A stretch of DNA of 64,000 nucleotides from Anthoceros angustus (GCA_010909165.1 VJWM01000007.1:682001-746000), one strand, 5' to 3'. Positions 1 through 11,278 are shown, counted from the first letter of the stretch. A program made the numbers and translations. Notes: generated by a model not told the origin, from the sequence alone.

Positions 1-178
1 GGTTGTGGATGGGATGCTTGTGCTGACAGACGCTCTTGTAGGCCTGGTTGTAGACGGTGTCCAGTTTGGAGCAGGCATCACCCTCCCCGCTTTCTCCTTG
101 CCGCAGCTGGTCCCTTCTGGCGCACAGGAACTCCGCCAGCTCCACATTTTCGGGACAGGCCACCTTGGGAGGCGCCAT
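1..178 (-). CDS. MUS81: Crossover junction endonuclease MUS81, first exon (partial)
   Basis: The ATG at 178 (minus) opens a frame beginning MAPPKVACPENVELAEFL that runs off the left edge. The order 'CPEN..LA.., then a spacer, then AYKSVC..K.PI' is the N-terminal helix-hairpin-helix region typical of MUS81, the catalytic partner of EME1. That complex cleaves Holliday-junction-like and stalled-fork DNA in the nucleus. Only about 59 residues are visible, so the XPF-type nuclease domain lies outside the window. The gene is divergent from the adenylate kinase and shares a ~590-bp intergenic region with it. An E2F-type site lies 37 bp upstream of the start codon. The family assignment rests on a short but distinctive stretch. 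Confidence 0.72.
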   Translation of the reverse strand, partial: MAPPKVACPENVELAEFLCARRDQLRQGESGEGDACSKLDTVYNQAYKSVCQHKHPIHN

Positions 179-214
179 CGCCGCGTTCCCTCGCTGCGAA
201 CATTACATCAAATG

Positions 215-223
215 TTTCCCGCC
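215..223 (-). promoter_or_regulatory. E2F-type binding site upstream of MUS81
   Basis: TTTCCCGCC on the plus strand (GGCGGGAAA read toward MUS81) matches the E2F consensus TTTSSCGC exactly. It lies about 40 bp upstream of the MUS81 start codon. E2F sites are common in plant DNA-repair and S-phase promoters. Binding is inferred. Confidence 0.5.
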
Positions 224-231
224 AAGCCAAG

Positions 232-292
232 CCCAGCCGAGCCGAGGCGAGCCGAGCCGTGCCGAGCCGTGCCGAGCCAAGCCGTGCCCAGA
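232..292. repeat. Imperfect (AGCCG)n pentanucleotide repeat
   Basis: About twelve imperfect pentamer copies (GCCGA/GCCAA/GCCGT variants) lie between MUS81 and adenylate kinase, in the probable 5' leader or promoter of MUS81. Several overlapping short ORFs on both strands here are by-products of the repeat. Confidence 0.8.
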
Positions 293-306
293 GCCTGTTA
301 CTCTTG

Positions 307-315
307 TAGGGTTTA
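307..315 (-). promoter_or_regulatory. Telo-box-like motif (TAGGGTTTA)
   Basis: TAGGGTTTA (TAAACCCTA on the minus strand) lies about 130 bp upstream of the MUS81 start. Telo-boxes are known elements of plant promoters of dividing-cell and translation genes. Function here is inferred. Confidence 0.35.
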
Positions 316-549
316 TGGTATGGGCATATGATACATGTCACATCTCTGTAGCATGTACAGTCCCTTGTATCCCTCTCCACTTTGAAGGGAGCCAGATCCG
401 ACGTCCCCATAACCAATTAGGGAGGGCCGACTGTAGTTGAGAGACTCCAAGACATGTTGTGTGCTGTTTCCTGCTCACGCTATGCGAGGATCCTGGGATC
501 CTGGCTTGCATTGCAATTTGCACTAACCAGAGCCCAGTGCGGGGCAGAT

Positions 550-558
550 AACCCTAAA
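550..558 (+). promoter_or_regulatory. Telo-box motif upstream of adenylate kinase
   Basis: AACCCTAAA, followed at once by a second partial copy (CTAAACCC), lies 210 bp upstream of the adenylate kinase start. It is a candidate promoter or 5'-leader element. Confidence 0.4.
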
Positions 559-767
559 CTAAACCCTGGTGGGGTCAGGTGAGCGGCAGCAGGGGGGCAG
601 GCAGCTTTAATGCCGGCGTTGACAGACGCCATGCTGGCTGTGCGAAGCTAGCGTTGCTCGGCTCGGGCGAGCAGGAGCAGGAGCAGGGGCAGGAGTAGAA
701 GCATCGGTGAGCAGGGTGAGGGGAAGGGGAAGGAGAAGCAGGAGCAGGCGAAGGAAATCTAGGCTCC

Positions 768-1870
<1,103 letters not shown>

Positions 1871-2471
1871 TGTTGCCGAGAGAGTTTGGAGCACAACCTG
1901 GACATGGACCCCGAGATTCGACATTTCAGGTGTGCTGCTGTTCTTGCACTTCCGCAAGCGTGTGAACTCAAGCGTGTCTCTATTTTCATTGTGATGATGG
2001 ATGCAGCAGCACCTAGTCACATCCAAGTTTTGCTCTCGGCTTGTCCACGCAGCAACTTATTTGGCTCGCATTGAGAGAGGCTGCTTCGCAATCCAGTTTT
2101 GAAACAATTTGGGCAACCATCTGTCTGCTATACATTGTAATAGTAGGCATAGATAGCCCTAACTAAGGGTCATTTTGCTCCCCGGAAGATTCATAAAAGA
2201 TCCTTCTACATCCAATGGATGGGATGGAAATGTAGATCCCCCGAACTACTCAGCTGGAATTCTCTTCGTTATCGTCCCCTCCAGTCCAAGGATCTGAGAT
2301 AATTGTGTCAACTGTGTCTCAGCAACAATGTAGCTAACAACGATACAGCAATGCATGCAAGACATGGCTTTCCTTCAATTAAATTCACTTGACTACAGCT
2401 GCAAACAGTAACACCGCCGGCACAGTACACCCGGCACAGTAGGGATGTACTATGCAGTGCCTCGTCTGAAG
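1871..2471. other. Convergent intergenic region, no gene seen
   Basis: This 600-bp stretch holds the 3' ends of adenylate kinase (plus) and the U-box gene (minus). It is AT-richer than the flanking exons and has no ORF with family similarity. It presumably carries both 3' UTRs and polyadenylation sites. Confidence 0.6.
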
Positions 2472-4949
2472 CTAACTGTTCAGCGAAGATCCCGAGTCTT
2501 CTGTGACAGAGTTAGCAGGCCAACCTCCGATTTTCTGGAGAGATCTGTACTGAAGTCGAACACTCTCCCCGTTGTCCAGCGTCCTCACCAAATACCTGAT
2601 GAGATGCTGTCAGATTAGGAACGTGCTCTAAGCTACCAAATAAACAAAAAAAGGGAAACAAAAGATACACTACCAGCCATTCAAGCATTGTGTGGTGATC
2701 ACAGCCTCGCGACCGACGAATCTCCCAGGTGTTCTCTTGTTACCCTGTGACCACTGACGAGTTCAACCTGGATTTCGATTGGACCAGTACGGCACAGCAA
2801 TGCAAAAAGTGCACCGAACTCCGTTTACCTTGATAAGGACCCGGTCAGAAACAACGAAAGGGAACTGAACCCCTTTGGACTTGGCACCGTCTGAGGGCAG
2901 CGCGTCACCTTGGGAAGGGGGATCCTGAGACTGTTAACCGATGGTCAGCTTAAAGTTGCACATTCCTGCACAGTAGTTGGCTTGCACATTTTGATACACA
3001 AACTACTCACCTGATCGAACTGTTCCCTTCGCCTTTTGCTCAGCCTTCCCGCACTCAACTTCTGAGCGTCACCCTCGCGCTTGAATGCCGCTACAGCAGC
3101 CCGCAAACCTTCAGCAGAGAGCCCCACCCGTTCCGGTACAACAGTTAGCAAGGTCATGCAAGTGATTTCTTTAAGACTTGTGACCAACAACCTGCAGCTA
3201 AAAACATGTAACTCATCCTGCTCATTGCAACTCCTGTAAGATCCATACAGGGACCTTTGCTCCACATGAGCCAACCACAATATGTTACACTTCTCTGGGA
3301 GGAGCAACACCGAAACAAAAATCTTCCATTGGACACCCAACTCTAATGGGGTTGGGCGAGAAACTAATCTTACTGTAGTTGGGAGCCATAGTCTCAGGAC
3401 TGGTAGCGGCTCCACATGTGAGGCACGCCCTCTGCAAACACATATTGCAATGAATTTCTTTCGAGAGGACAAAGTAGCAAATACCCAGCAGGCACGAGAA
3501 TTGACAGACAGTGATTTACAAGGCGAAGGATAAAAAATTCCTGAACCCGAAACCCAGTTGGGAACTTACATTTTGCATCACTTGCCGCAGCCCTCCACAA
3601 CCAAATGTATGCCCACAGGACAATATGGTTGCATCCTCCATCAGCTGACCCCTATCACAAAGCCAATGTCATCTCAGAACATGTAGACGAGCTGGTGAGA
3701 CACAACAACAGGACTACAGAAGAGCAAACGGCAGCCATTTGCAATTAGAGAGTATTGGGTCTTACGTTGCAGAGTCGGACAAAACGTGTCTTAAAGAGGG
3801 TTCCACAGCCTGCAGCTCCAAGACGTTGGGACTCTTTTGGGGCAGGTCATTCATGTGCTTCGCATCTTTCCCCTTGTGCGAGTTGGCCCCAGATGAAGTG
3901 AGCAAAGAAGTGTAATAATTATCACTGTCCCCATCTGTACACGAGCCTCGTAGGCTGTCACGCGGGGAGCCTTGAGCAACTGCTTGCTGCGACTCCCGCA
4001 ATAAACCGCTGCCTGGCCTCTCCAGGTAGCTCCCGGCCACACACTCCTTGGACTCAGAGTCTCTCACTGCGCGAGCTGCTGGGAATGAGGCACCAGTTGC
4101 GTCCCCACGGGCTCCAAGCTGAATTCCTGATAGATCCGAGGACGAATAGGTCATGGGGTTAACAGCCGATGCTGGGTTGGCGAGATAAATCCCTAAGGGT
4201 TGACATGCGGGCAGAGAAGCATGCGACCTCCCCTCCTCCAGGGCAGGTCTGTGAAACCCTTCTGACGCACTGTCTCCCCTTCCAAGCAGTGGAACCGATC
4301 CCACCCCAAGCACCTGGCTGCGTGGCTTGCGGGCCCCTGCCTCTCCTCCGTCTGCCTCGGTCTCTGCACCTGCTTCTCCCTCTGCCCCTGCCTCAGCTTT
4401 AGCCCCTGCCCCTGCACCACTCCTTCCATCTACCCCTGCCCCTACCTCAGCCCCATCCCGAGCTCTATGCTCCCCATGCCCTTCTTCCGGGTCCCCTTCA
4501 TCATCATCATCTTCCTCATCGCTGGCCTCTGTCTGCGAACCCTCGCTCATCTCCCTTTCCGGGCCACCAGCAGGAGTTCTAAGCTGTGCTGCCACAGATC
4601 CCTTACCTTCCCCCCATCCTTTACCTTCCTCCCGTAAAATTCCCCCCGACCCTCCCCCGTGAGAGTTGGATACAAGCTGCTGCCCCCCAGCTTCTCCCTC
4701 ACCGGCCTGCCCCTGCTGAGCTGCTGAGAAAGTGACGCCTCCGCCTCCGCCTCCGCCTCCCTGGTAATCCCTCTCGGATTCTTGCAAAAACCTGACTCCG
4801 TCAGAACCCAACTTGCCAAAACTCGGCCCAGGAGGTGGGTTTTTGGATGGCAAAGCCCTCTTGGGCCATTGCATCGACCCAGGAGACACTAGGCTGATTC
4901 CAGTTTCCACCGTTTCAGAAGCTGTGCCGTGCTCGCCTTCAGTTCCCAT
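2472..4949 (-). CDS. PUB62: U-box E3 ubiquitin ligase, PUB62/63-like, complete, 7 exons
   Basis: Exons (minus) are 4949-3766, 3651-3570, 3431-3374, 3108-3011, 2930-2829, 2744-2674 and 2595-2472, giving 572 residues with phase kept at every junction. Exon 1 encodes a long low-complexity region: a Gly run, an acidic SDEEDDDDEGDPEEG stretch and many Gly-Ala-Glu repeats. Exons 2-4 encode the U-box (GQLMEDATILSCGHTFG, then CLTCG and NYSLRAAVAAFKRE), which recruits an E2. Exons 6-7 carry the C-terminal module specific to plant PUB62/63 (GNKRTPGRFVGREAV, TTQCLNGWYLVRTLDNGES, LQYRSL). The chosen ATG is the first after two in-frame stops; an upstream GTG is in frame but unneeded. The substrate is unknown. 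A six-codon uORF precedes the start. Confidence 0.88.
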
Positions 4950-4966
4950 TGGTGTCACTGTGAATT

Positions 4967-4984
4967 TCAGTCCAACCTGAGCAT
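4967..4984 (-). promoter_or_regulatory. Short uORF (5 codons plus stop) ahead of the U-box gene
   Basis: On the minus strand ATG at 4984 opens M-L-R-L-D-stop, which ends 17 nt before the main start codon at 4949. It is a uORF if transcription begins upstream of it, and could dampen translation. Its use in the mRNA is inferred. Confidence 0.4.
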
Positions 4985-5049
4985 GTTATTAACGCCTCAG
5001 CCTGAGCCCCCACAGCGTCACCCCATACCATTCATTCGTCCGAGACCCA

Positions 5050-5055
5050 TATATA
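5050..5055 (-). promoter_or_regulatory. TATA-like element
   Basis: A CCTATATATGG context (minus strand) lies ~100 bp upstream of the U-box start codon. It is the best TATA candidate for that gene. Confidence 0.3.
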
Positions 5056-5500
5056 GGCTGTGCCCCCACAATTTACCGAACCAAACTCCGAGGCTCCTGG
5101 TCCGCGCCGCATACCGGGCACCTACATGCAACCCACCGCCTGGCTGGCTCCACACGGCTCGCAAGCAACAGGCAAATAGGCCGCTATTTCACTGCGATGC
5201 ATGTGACTGGCAGCAGGTGCATGCAGAGTGCGAAACGCAGACCCCCGCCCGCCTTGCTCCTGCTTGGATACAAACGCTTGTAATAAGGGCCTTCAACCTT
5301 CAACAGGGCACAACAGCTCAACCAGCTAGCTCTTCTCCAGGATCCGTCATGAGTCTCACAGGGGAACGTTATAACAATTTGAGCTGGAAGATTGCGGTAC
5401 GAAATTTAGGGCACAGCTAGGCCTACCGACCCCGCCTGGCTCCTCGGGGGAAGCAAAACTCAAACAAAAGGCGAATCACCTCGTGCTTCGCTTCCCCGGA

Positions 5501-7534
5501 TCAAGCGATGAGCAAATAGTCCCGGGTTTCCAGGCCCGACGCGAGAGGAACCACATTGAAAGCGGCGTCGGCCGGGACCGGGGAGGAATAATTGTTTTGC
5601 AATTTGGCGTGACTCTCCGCTGCCTGCTGGAACGACTTCACCAAGTCCTGTAGCTCCATGGTGCGGGTGATGAGGCGGTCTTCGGGTATGGGCTTGCTGT
5701 AGCCCAGAAACACCATTCCCAGTGTTATCAGCGTGGCCCCCGAAAGTATCAAGCATCCGCAGAATACCGTGAAGGCGTAGGGGCTCTTGTCGCCCCCTGG
5801 TATCCCGTCCAAGTTCACTCCGAACAGACCTGTTGCGATGGAGAGCAACAGTCCCACGCCTCCGATCACCGCTAGGTTATGCTGGATCCTCACGCTCTTG
5901 TCCTGCGGCATAGCATGCGTCACCGCAACACCGAGTCAGGTAGGCCTGCTGCCGGGCACGCGAGCGCGGCACGCTGCGCAGCGAAGCACACACCTGCAGG
6001 CCAGCTCGCACGGTGCTCTGCATCACATCTTGGATGGTGAAGAGCCTGTCGCGCACAGCTTCTTGCTCCCCTATCATCTCCCTCGTGTTCTGCCTCGTCT
6101 GCTTCAGGATGAGCTGCGTGCATTTACCTCTCAGGTGCTCCGTGAGCTCGAAGATGATGTCGTCTCGAGCATGCAAGGACCATTTCACTCTGATCACCTA
6201 TCGGAAGGGACCACAAGCTTACCTTAGGTGGGAATCACATGAGCAGCGCATCCTAAGCAAGCGACTGTCACCAGACTAGATGCATACCGACGACGAAAGC
6301 CGACGAATCTCCTGATTCAAAATGAGGGTGAGCAGACGAAGATCCTCCTTTTCTGTCCTGCGGAAAGGAGATTGGTGTCTCAGCTGAGCCACATCATGCA
6401 GGGCATTGAAGCAGAGCTTTGCGCAACCTACCTGTTCATGAACTTCAATTCCACTTCATCTGCCGCACCGAAGTAGAGTTTCCGGAACAACCTGGTTCGC
6501 AATTGCAGCAAAGCACATGAGCCGCCATCGATAATCCGCCGTGCCGTATCACCGCAGGCAGCGTTGGTGTGACGGTACCAACCTGTCATCCCATCTGGCA
6601 AGACGGCAGACTAGGAGTGCAATGACCTCATGGACGGTCTTCGGGGACTCGGCACCGCCAGCGCCTACAAGATCCTGTCACAATGCAACACACAACCGGA
6701 ATCCGTTCAACGTCTCTGCACTGTGCAGTGACTGACGACAAGGGTTCCACTCTCACCTGAACTTCGGTGATACCGAGCACATTGAGCTTGGCCACCTCCC
6801 CCTTGACATGCATGGCTGTGATGAGGTAATGTTCAGCTTGCCAAGAGCGAAGAACCACGGGCACATTCTCCTCCGGCCGCTCTCCAATCGACTGTCCCAG
6901 CAGCTCGAACAAGAGCCCCCCGGCAACACGTACCGGCACCTGCAACATCGAGTCCATCACTTGCAAGCTGCCGTGCCAGAGCTGCAGCTTGGTGTTTGTG
7001 GAGACGCACCTCGTAGTAAAGATGCTTCATTCGGTCGCTGATGAGACGGCTCTCGTCCCTGAGAGCAGCAGAGACGGCAGGGTACAACCAGTGTGCGTGT
7101 TCCAACCACTTGCTCACATGAGGATGCTCCGCCAACAAATGACACCACCACGTCGGGCCTCCGGCTGGTTGCCAGTAGGGAGCCAAGACGGTGGCCACAC
7201 TCAGGCTAGAATCGTCGTCGTCCAGGAGGTCCCGCGGCTGCGACATCCACTCCGCATCCATGCGGACCAATTGCACCAACTCCATGATTCTGGCCCAACC
7301 GATGGGAATCCAGTGAGCAACCGGGATGCCATCGTGCTGCGCCTGCGGAAGTGGAGCAGGAGGAGGAGGGAGAGCGGCAGCTCCATAGCCACTGCTTGTT
7401 CCCTGCTTGCCAGCAACTTTCACCTTCAAGGTGTTGCCGTTCTTCTCTCCACTCTTACGAGGCACATACTCGTAGGCGCACAAGAGGCCATCCGTCCACA
7501 GCTCACATGACTCGCTATCGTCGAGCTTGCGCAT
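5501..7534 (-). CDS. CorA-like magnesium-transporter family protein (plant-specific branch), 7 exons
   Basis: Exons (minus) are 7534-7010, 6981-6757, 6674-6583, 6491-6432, 6357-6288, 6197-5994 and 5902-5501, about 525 residues. Family landmarks in order are ELWTDGLLCAYEYVP near the start, LQVPVRVAGGLLFELLGQS, VPVVLRSWQ, NVLGITEVQ, TVHEVIALLVCRLARWDDR, RVKWSLHARDDIIFEL, RLFTIQDVMQSTVRA and SVRIQHNLAVIGGVGLL. Two transmembrane helices follow near the C-terminus. These match the Arabidopsis At2g42950/At1g29820-type CorA-like group. The signature after TM1 is GVN (FGVNLDGIPG, 5813-5821), not the canonical GMN, so Mg2+ conduction is not assured. The join between exons 1 and 2 needs a 28-nt GT-AG intron (6982-7009) or hides an indel. 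The start was chosen as the first ATG after an in-frame stop. Confidence 0.85.
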
Positions 7535-7815
7535 CCTTCTGCCTTCAACCCGACTCACCCTCCAGCCACAGATCCAGCTGCGCAAATCCGTAGGCACTTA
7601 CGCAATGTCGTTACACTTACACAACCCTAGCTCCACACGGATCGCCAAGTGTCATGCCCCACTCAACGACCACGTCATGCACCGAGATGCACATTCCCTT
7701 CGCCTTCCATTTGATCGGCCGACGCGCACTCCCGGTTTTAACCCTTCCTTACTTTCCGTGCCTTCGGTTCACATGTGTAAACACCCTCTGCAGGCTTTTG
7801 CGCTTGTGCTAGAAG

Positions 7816-8290
7816 AAAGGCCGAGGCTCTCGCTCACGGCAAGCAGGTCCATGCGCATTTGGTAGAACGACGGGTCAGGGGACTTCGTGGTTACCACTCT
7901 GGTTAACTGTGGAAGGTTTGCAGATGGCTTCCGGCTATTTCAGAGGTTGTCACACCGAACTGTTCGTTGTTGGACAGCCACCATCTCGGGCTATGTGAAA
8001 GCTGATCACTGCCAGCAAGCCCAGTCATGCTATGAGCAAATGCAGAGGGAAGGTGTGCAGCTCAACCAGTACACATTTGTGAGCCTGCTCAGAGCGTGCA
8101 GCAAATTAGAATGCCTGCAGGAGGGTAGGCGGATTCACAACCTGTGCGCAACGTTGGCTCCTGGAATGCAATGTTGGCAGCTTATGCTCAGCAAAACCAA
8201 AGGAGGAAAAGCATTGCATACTTATGACCGGATGCTGGAGGAAGGTGACAGACTGGTTTCAACTTCAAGTCGGAGAGGTGGGCAGTGACA
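7816..8290 (+). pseudogene. Decayed PLS-type (DYW-class) PPR fragment
   Basis: Three frames in succession carry PPR text. One is ALAHGKQVHAHLVE at about 7822-7863. The next is a long stretch (about 7890-8140) with CGRFADGFRLFQRLSHRT, CWTATISGYVKADHCQQA, YEQMQREGVQLNQYTF and LLRACSKLECLQEGRRIH. The last is SWNAMLAAYAQQNQ in a further frame at about 8160-8205. Frame changes and missing segments separate the pieces. This is the alternating P-L-S pattern of organellar RNA-editing PPR proteins, and no intact domain end is present. It sits between the 5' end of the CorA-like gene and the 3' end of the PLP-homeostasis gene, probably as debris of a retroposed or duplicated PPR gene. Confidence 0.82.
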
Positions 8291-8486
8291 CCCCGCCTCA
8301 CTCACACCTCTTTCCGCAATGCCGAGGCCGAGTGTTCATTCCCCAAGGCGGCATCCATAGCCATCTTGTATGGCCTACATGTACAACTAAGGATGTGGAG
8401 GACGCTTCCAGACGATGTATTCTTAGTCACCGAGTGGCCCAGCACTGCCCACACCTTGCTCTTCCCCTTCATCGGCCAGCCCCCCA

Positions 8487-9954
8487 CTACTTCTGAGATG
8501 GATACTCTCGTGCTCCGAAAATGACCGATCCTACCCTCACGTTGGTACTGCCCAAGCTTATCTACAAAACCCAGGAAAGGTCATTGCTAGAGCTCCTCTG
8601 CTTGAATACCAAAACCAAGGACAGTGCAAAAGCCTTACCGCTTGCTCAAAGTCTCCAGACATGCCCATAGATAGCTCACAAAGCTCGTTGGGGATGCCAA
8701 GGCTATTGCACACATCATCTCGACAAGTCCTCAGGGTCTGCTCCGTGGCACACACAGTTAACAGGTTGGCGCATAAACAAACAGCCTAATTACGAACCCA
8801 GCAGTCGCGGCTCCCAAAATCTGCTTCACCTGGAAATTTTCAGGGGTACAAGTGTAATCCAGCATTCCGATGGTCATCAAGCCTGAAAACTCCAAGTTGG
8901 GACATTCCGTCCTAACGTGTCGTGCGAGCGAAACACACTCCGAGGGCTCCACTCCTGACTTCGCTGTGTGAAGCAAACCAACTTCCATGTGAGTGCCAAA
9001 GGAGAGCCTTTATGATACGCATGGCACACAGTGACTTAAGGGCTACCCACACACACGCAAGCTAAACACTGAGCAAGAGTGAGGATGTTGCAGACTTACA
9101 CTCTTCCCCACTCGTATTAACTTGAACAAGAACTTTCAAAGGACTTCTTCCAATCGCCCCGACCGCCCTATTCAGATAATTGGCAGCCTACAAGGCATCA
9201 AGTTGCATTCGTCACTGTGAGGAGCACATGCTGCATGGAATATGCATGCCAGCTCTATCCATGTCTGCAATAACAGCCCACCAACGGGGACGGCCTAAGG
9301 TCTCAGAGAAAGGAAGAAAATATGACCCACGAGGCCAACCACGGTTTTGCTCACCTTGGGGCTGTCCACACTTTCCACCATGAAAAGATTGGGCACACCT
9401 GCTGAGGTGCCGTTCCCGAACAACAGACTCAGCGAGATTTGGGTGAAAATAGCAGCTGGGCAACAGGTGGACCATGGAGAGTGTACTCACACACGAGCGC
9501 TTTAGCCTTGTTGCTTTGCAGATGGCCGATAAAGTGCCATCGGATGTCTTCTGGCAACTGCAGCATAAATTTAACACACGGTATTCAGCCTATGAGCGTT
9601 GAGGAGATGGAAGAGCAGCCAAACAGCAGCGGTCCGCGTGACAGAGGAGCCACCTCTTGAGACTTATCAATCAGCTCTTGCACGTAGTTTTCACCGAAGT
9701 GGCGATGACCTGCAGCATACACCTCCTTGATGAGAGACGCCGGCTTTGTCTTGCTCACAGCCACCAATCTCGCCTGCAAGAGAGATGGTGCAAGAAAGTG
9801 AGCCGCTGAGGCTGCTGCAGCGACAGTGCCAGTGGATTGAGATGCCCGCTACCGAGGAGGCAGGCCTGCCAGCTCGCTCAGCCGCCTGCTGCACGCGGAG
9901 CAGCACGTCCTTGAGCGCCTGCACGGCTGCTGCCTCCGCCGCCCGAGCAGCCAT
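8487..9954 (-). CDS. PLPBP: Pyridoxal-phosphate homeostasis protein (YggS/PROSC family), complete, 8 exons
   Basis: Exons (minus) are 9954-9853, 9773-9654, 9557-9491, 9398-9355, 9187-9100, 8963-8830, 8737-8639 and 8561-8487, giving 242 residues with every phase consistent. The protein is a single alanine-racemase-like barrel. [11 protein letters not shown] contains the PLP-binding lysine. It is followed by [79 protein letters not shown] and [16 protein letters not shown]. Members bind PLP without a known catalytic activity and buffer the free cofactor. The N-terminus is Ala-rich but lacks a clear organelle signal. The start is the ATG directly ahead of the conserved helix. The gene lies 265 bp downstream of SPP on the same strand. 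Confidence 0.94.
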
Positions 9955-10219
9955 GACCCGCTAGCCAACCACTTAATGAGTGACCAAAACGAAGAAGAAT
10001 CAAACGACCAAAGTTTACGTGGGTGACACTCGACTGAATGAATTTAAGAAGAAACAAAATGTCTCCAGATCCACATCCTTTTGGCCAGTTTTTGACCTTA
10101 CACCAAGGGTGACATCCCAAACAGAGTACCTATTCTGCTTATGCTTCAGGGCAACATGACGAGTTGACCCACCACCTCTTCTTTTGCTCACAGTAGTGCC
10201 GAAGAGAAAAAAAGATTCA

Positions 10220-11278
10220 TCAATCAGACTTATCGGTGGCTGATTTCTTGTCAGCAGCAGAGGCATCTCCAGCAGAAGCCTCAGCGGATCCTGTAGCTTC
10301 CTCTTCACTCCTTGACTCGTCGAACTCGAGAAGAGGCTTGATCTCACCATTGATGGCACAGTGGGCTCCCACAAAGCCAACCACTCCCGGCACAATGTAA
10401 AGCAGGGCAGGTTGGGCTGCCTGGAACCAATTCATCACTATGATTGTGACTACCAATCCCGCAGTGTAACCCCCGAAGGCACTCAAGAAGTAGCGCTTAC
10501 GGTTCCCTCTGGACACGTCAAAACGCAGAGCAAGAGCCACAAAAATACCTGGAATAACAATGTCACCAAGCCCTAACATGGAGAAAGGGCGAATGGGGTC
10601 CCCAGTTGGGAACACCAGCTTGATAGGAGCATCAAATGACTTGGCCACACTGACCATCACCGGCGTGAAAAACACCCAGAAGATGTCGTACACGAAGAGA
10701 CCTGCCAGTAAGATACCACCTATTTTGAAAGAGCCCAGGGACAACATCTCAATCCCTTGAATTGAAAAGGCCAAACCCAAAGTATTGTTCGCCAGCCAGT
10801 GCTTCTTGATCACATACCACACGCAGAAACAGGTGCCCGGTATAGCAGCTATCAGGTGCGAGGTGGTGAAGTCAAATTCCACATTCTTGACATAAGGGAC
10901 CTTCAGAGATTTAGTGTCGTCGTTCCAGCTGGCCGGGAGGAAGGGGGAGATGAGCGGCAAAATTGTGGCCGACAGGGCCAGTACTCCAAGTACAAAAAAG
11001 TAGAGGGTAAGCACAGAGTTGATGACATCCTTGGGGATGAATTTGAAGAGGAGGAAGAGGGAAAGCAAGACTGCGCTCCCAATGAAGGGAAAGCGCACAG
11101 CGTGCTCCTTGGACATAGTCTCGGTTGGTGGCGCAGGCTTCACCGAACGGTGACAACCTACGAACACAGTCAAGCACGCTGTTGCCACCACATTGATATT
11201 AGGATCGACGTGGACGAAAAGAGGTGCAACAGTGAGCCCAAGGAGGGCGACGCTGGCTGCTCGCTCCAAGGATACCAT
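10220..11278 (-). CDS. SPP: Signal peptide peptidase, intramembrane aspartyl protease, intronless
   Basis: One uninterrupted frame encodes 352 residues. From the N-terminus: ERAASVALLGLTVAPL, PPTETMSKEHAVRFP, several hydrophobic spans, the first catalytic motif in YDIFWVFFTPVMVSVAKSFD (TAC GAC at 10688-10692), the second catalytic motif GLGDIVIPG near 10560, and the PAL motif (PALLYIVP) near 10400. A charged tail rich in Glu, Ala, Ser and Lys ends the protein. SPP cleaves signal-peptide remnants and some tail-anchored proteins within the ER membrane. The length and nine-TM layout fit the single-copy plant SPP, and the start aligns with the family N-terminus. The frame stays open 69 nt upstream without another ATG. 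The absence of introns is unlike most neighbours. It is divergent from CGR1, with a ~420-bp gap. Confidence 0.95.
   Translation of the reverse strand: MVSLERAASVALLGLTVAPLFVHVDPNINVVATACLTVFVGCHRSVKPAPPTETMSKEHAVRFPFIGSAVLLSLFLLFKFIPKDVINSVLTLYFFVLGVLALSATILPLISPFLPASWNDDTKSLKVPYVKNVEFDFTTSHLIAAIPGTCFCVWYVIKKHWLANNTLGLAFSIQGIEMLSLGSFKIGGILLAGLFVYDIFWVFFTPVMVSVAKSFDAPIKLVFPTGDPIRPFSMLGLGDIVIPGIFVALALRFDVSRGNRKRYFLSAFGGYTAGLVVTIIVMNWFQAAQPALLYIVPGVVGFVGAHCAINGEIKPLLEFDESRSEEEATGSAEASAGDASAADKKSATDKSD

Larger units (their letters stand above)
4950..5500. other. Region between the U-box gene and the CorA-like gene
   Basis: This ~550-bp stretch carries the promoter and 5' leader of the U-box gene (minus) and the 3' flank of the CorA-like gene (minus). 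A 163-aa open frame on the plus strand (4929-5420) has no family similarity and looks like chance. Besides the uORF and TATA-like site listed separately, nothing else stands out. Confidence 0.5.

Noticed and set aside
8224-8524. Plus-strand frames of 79-90 aa
   Set aside because: They overlap the PPR debris and the last exon and flank of the minus-strand PLPBP gene, and show no family text.
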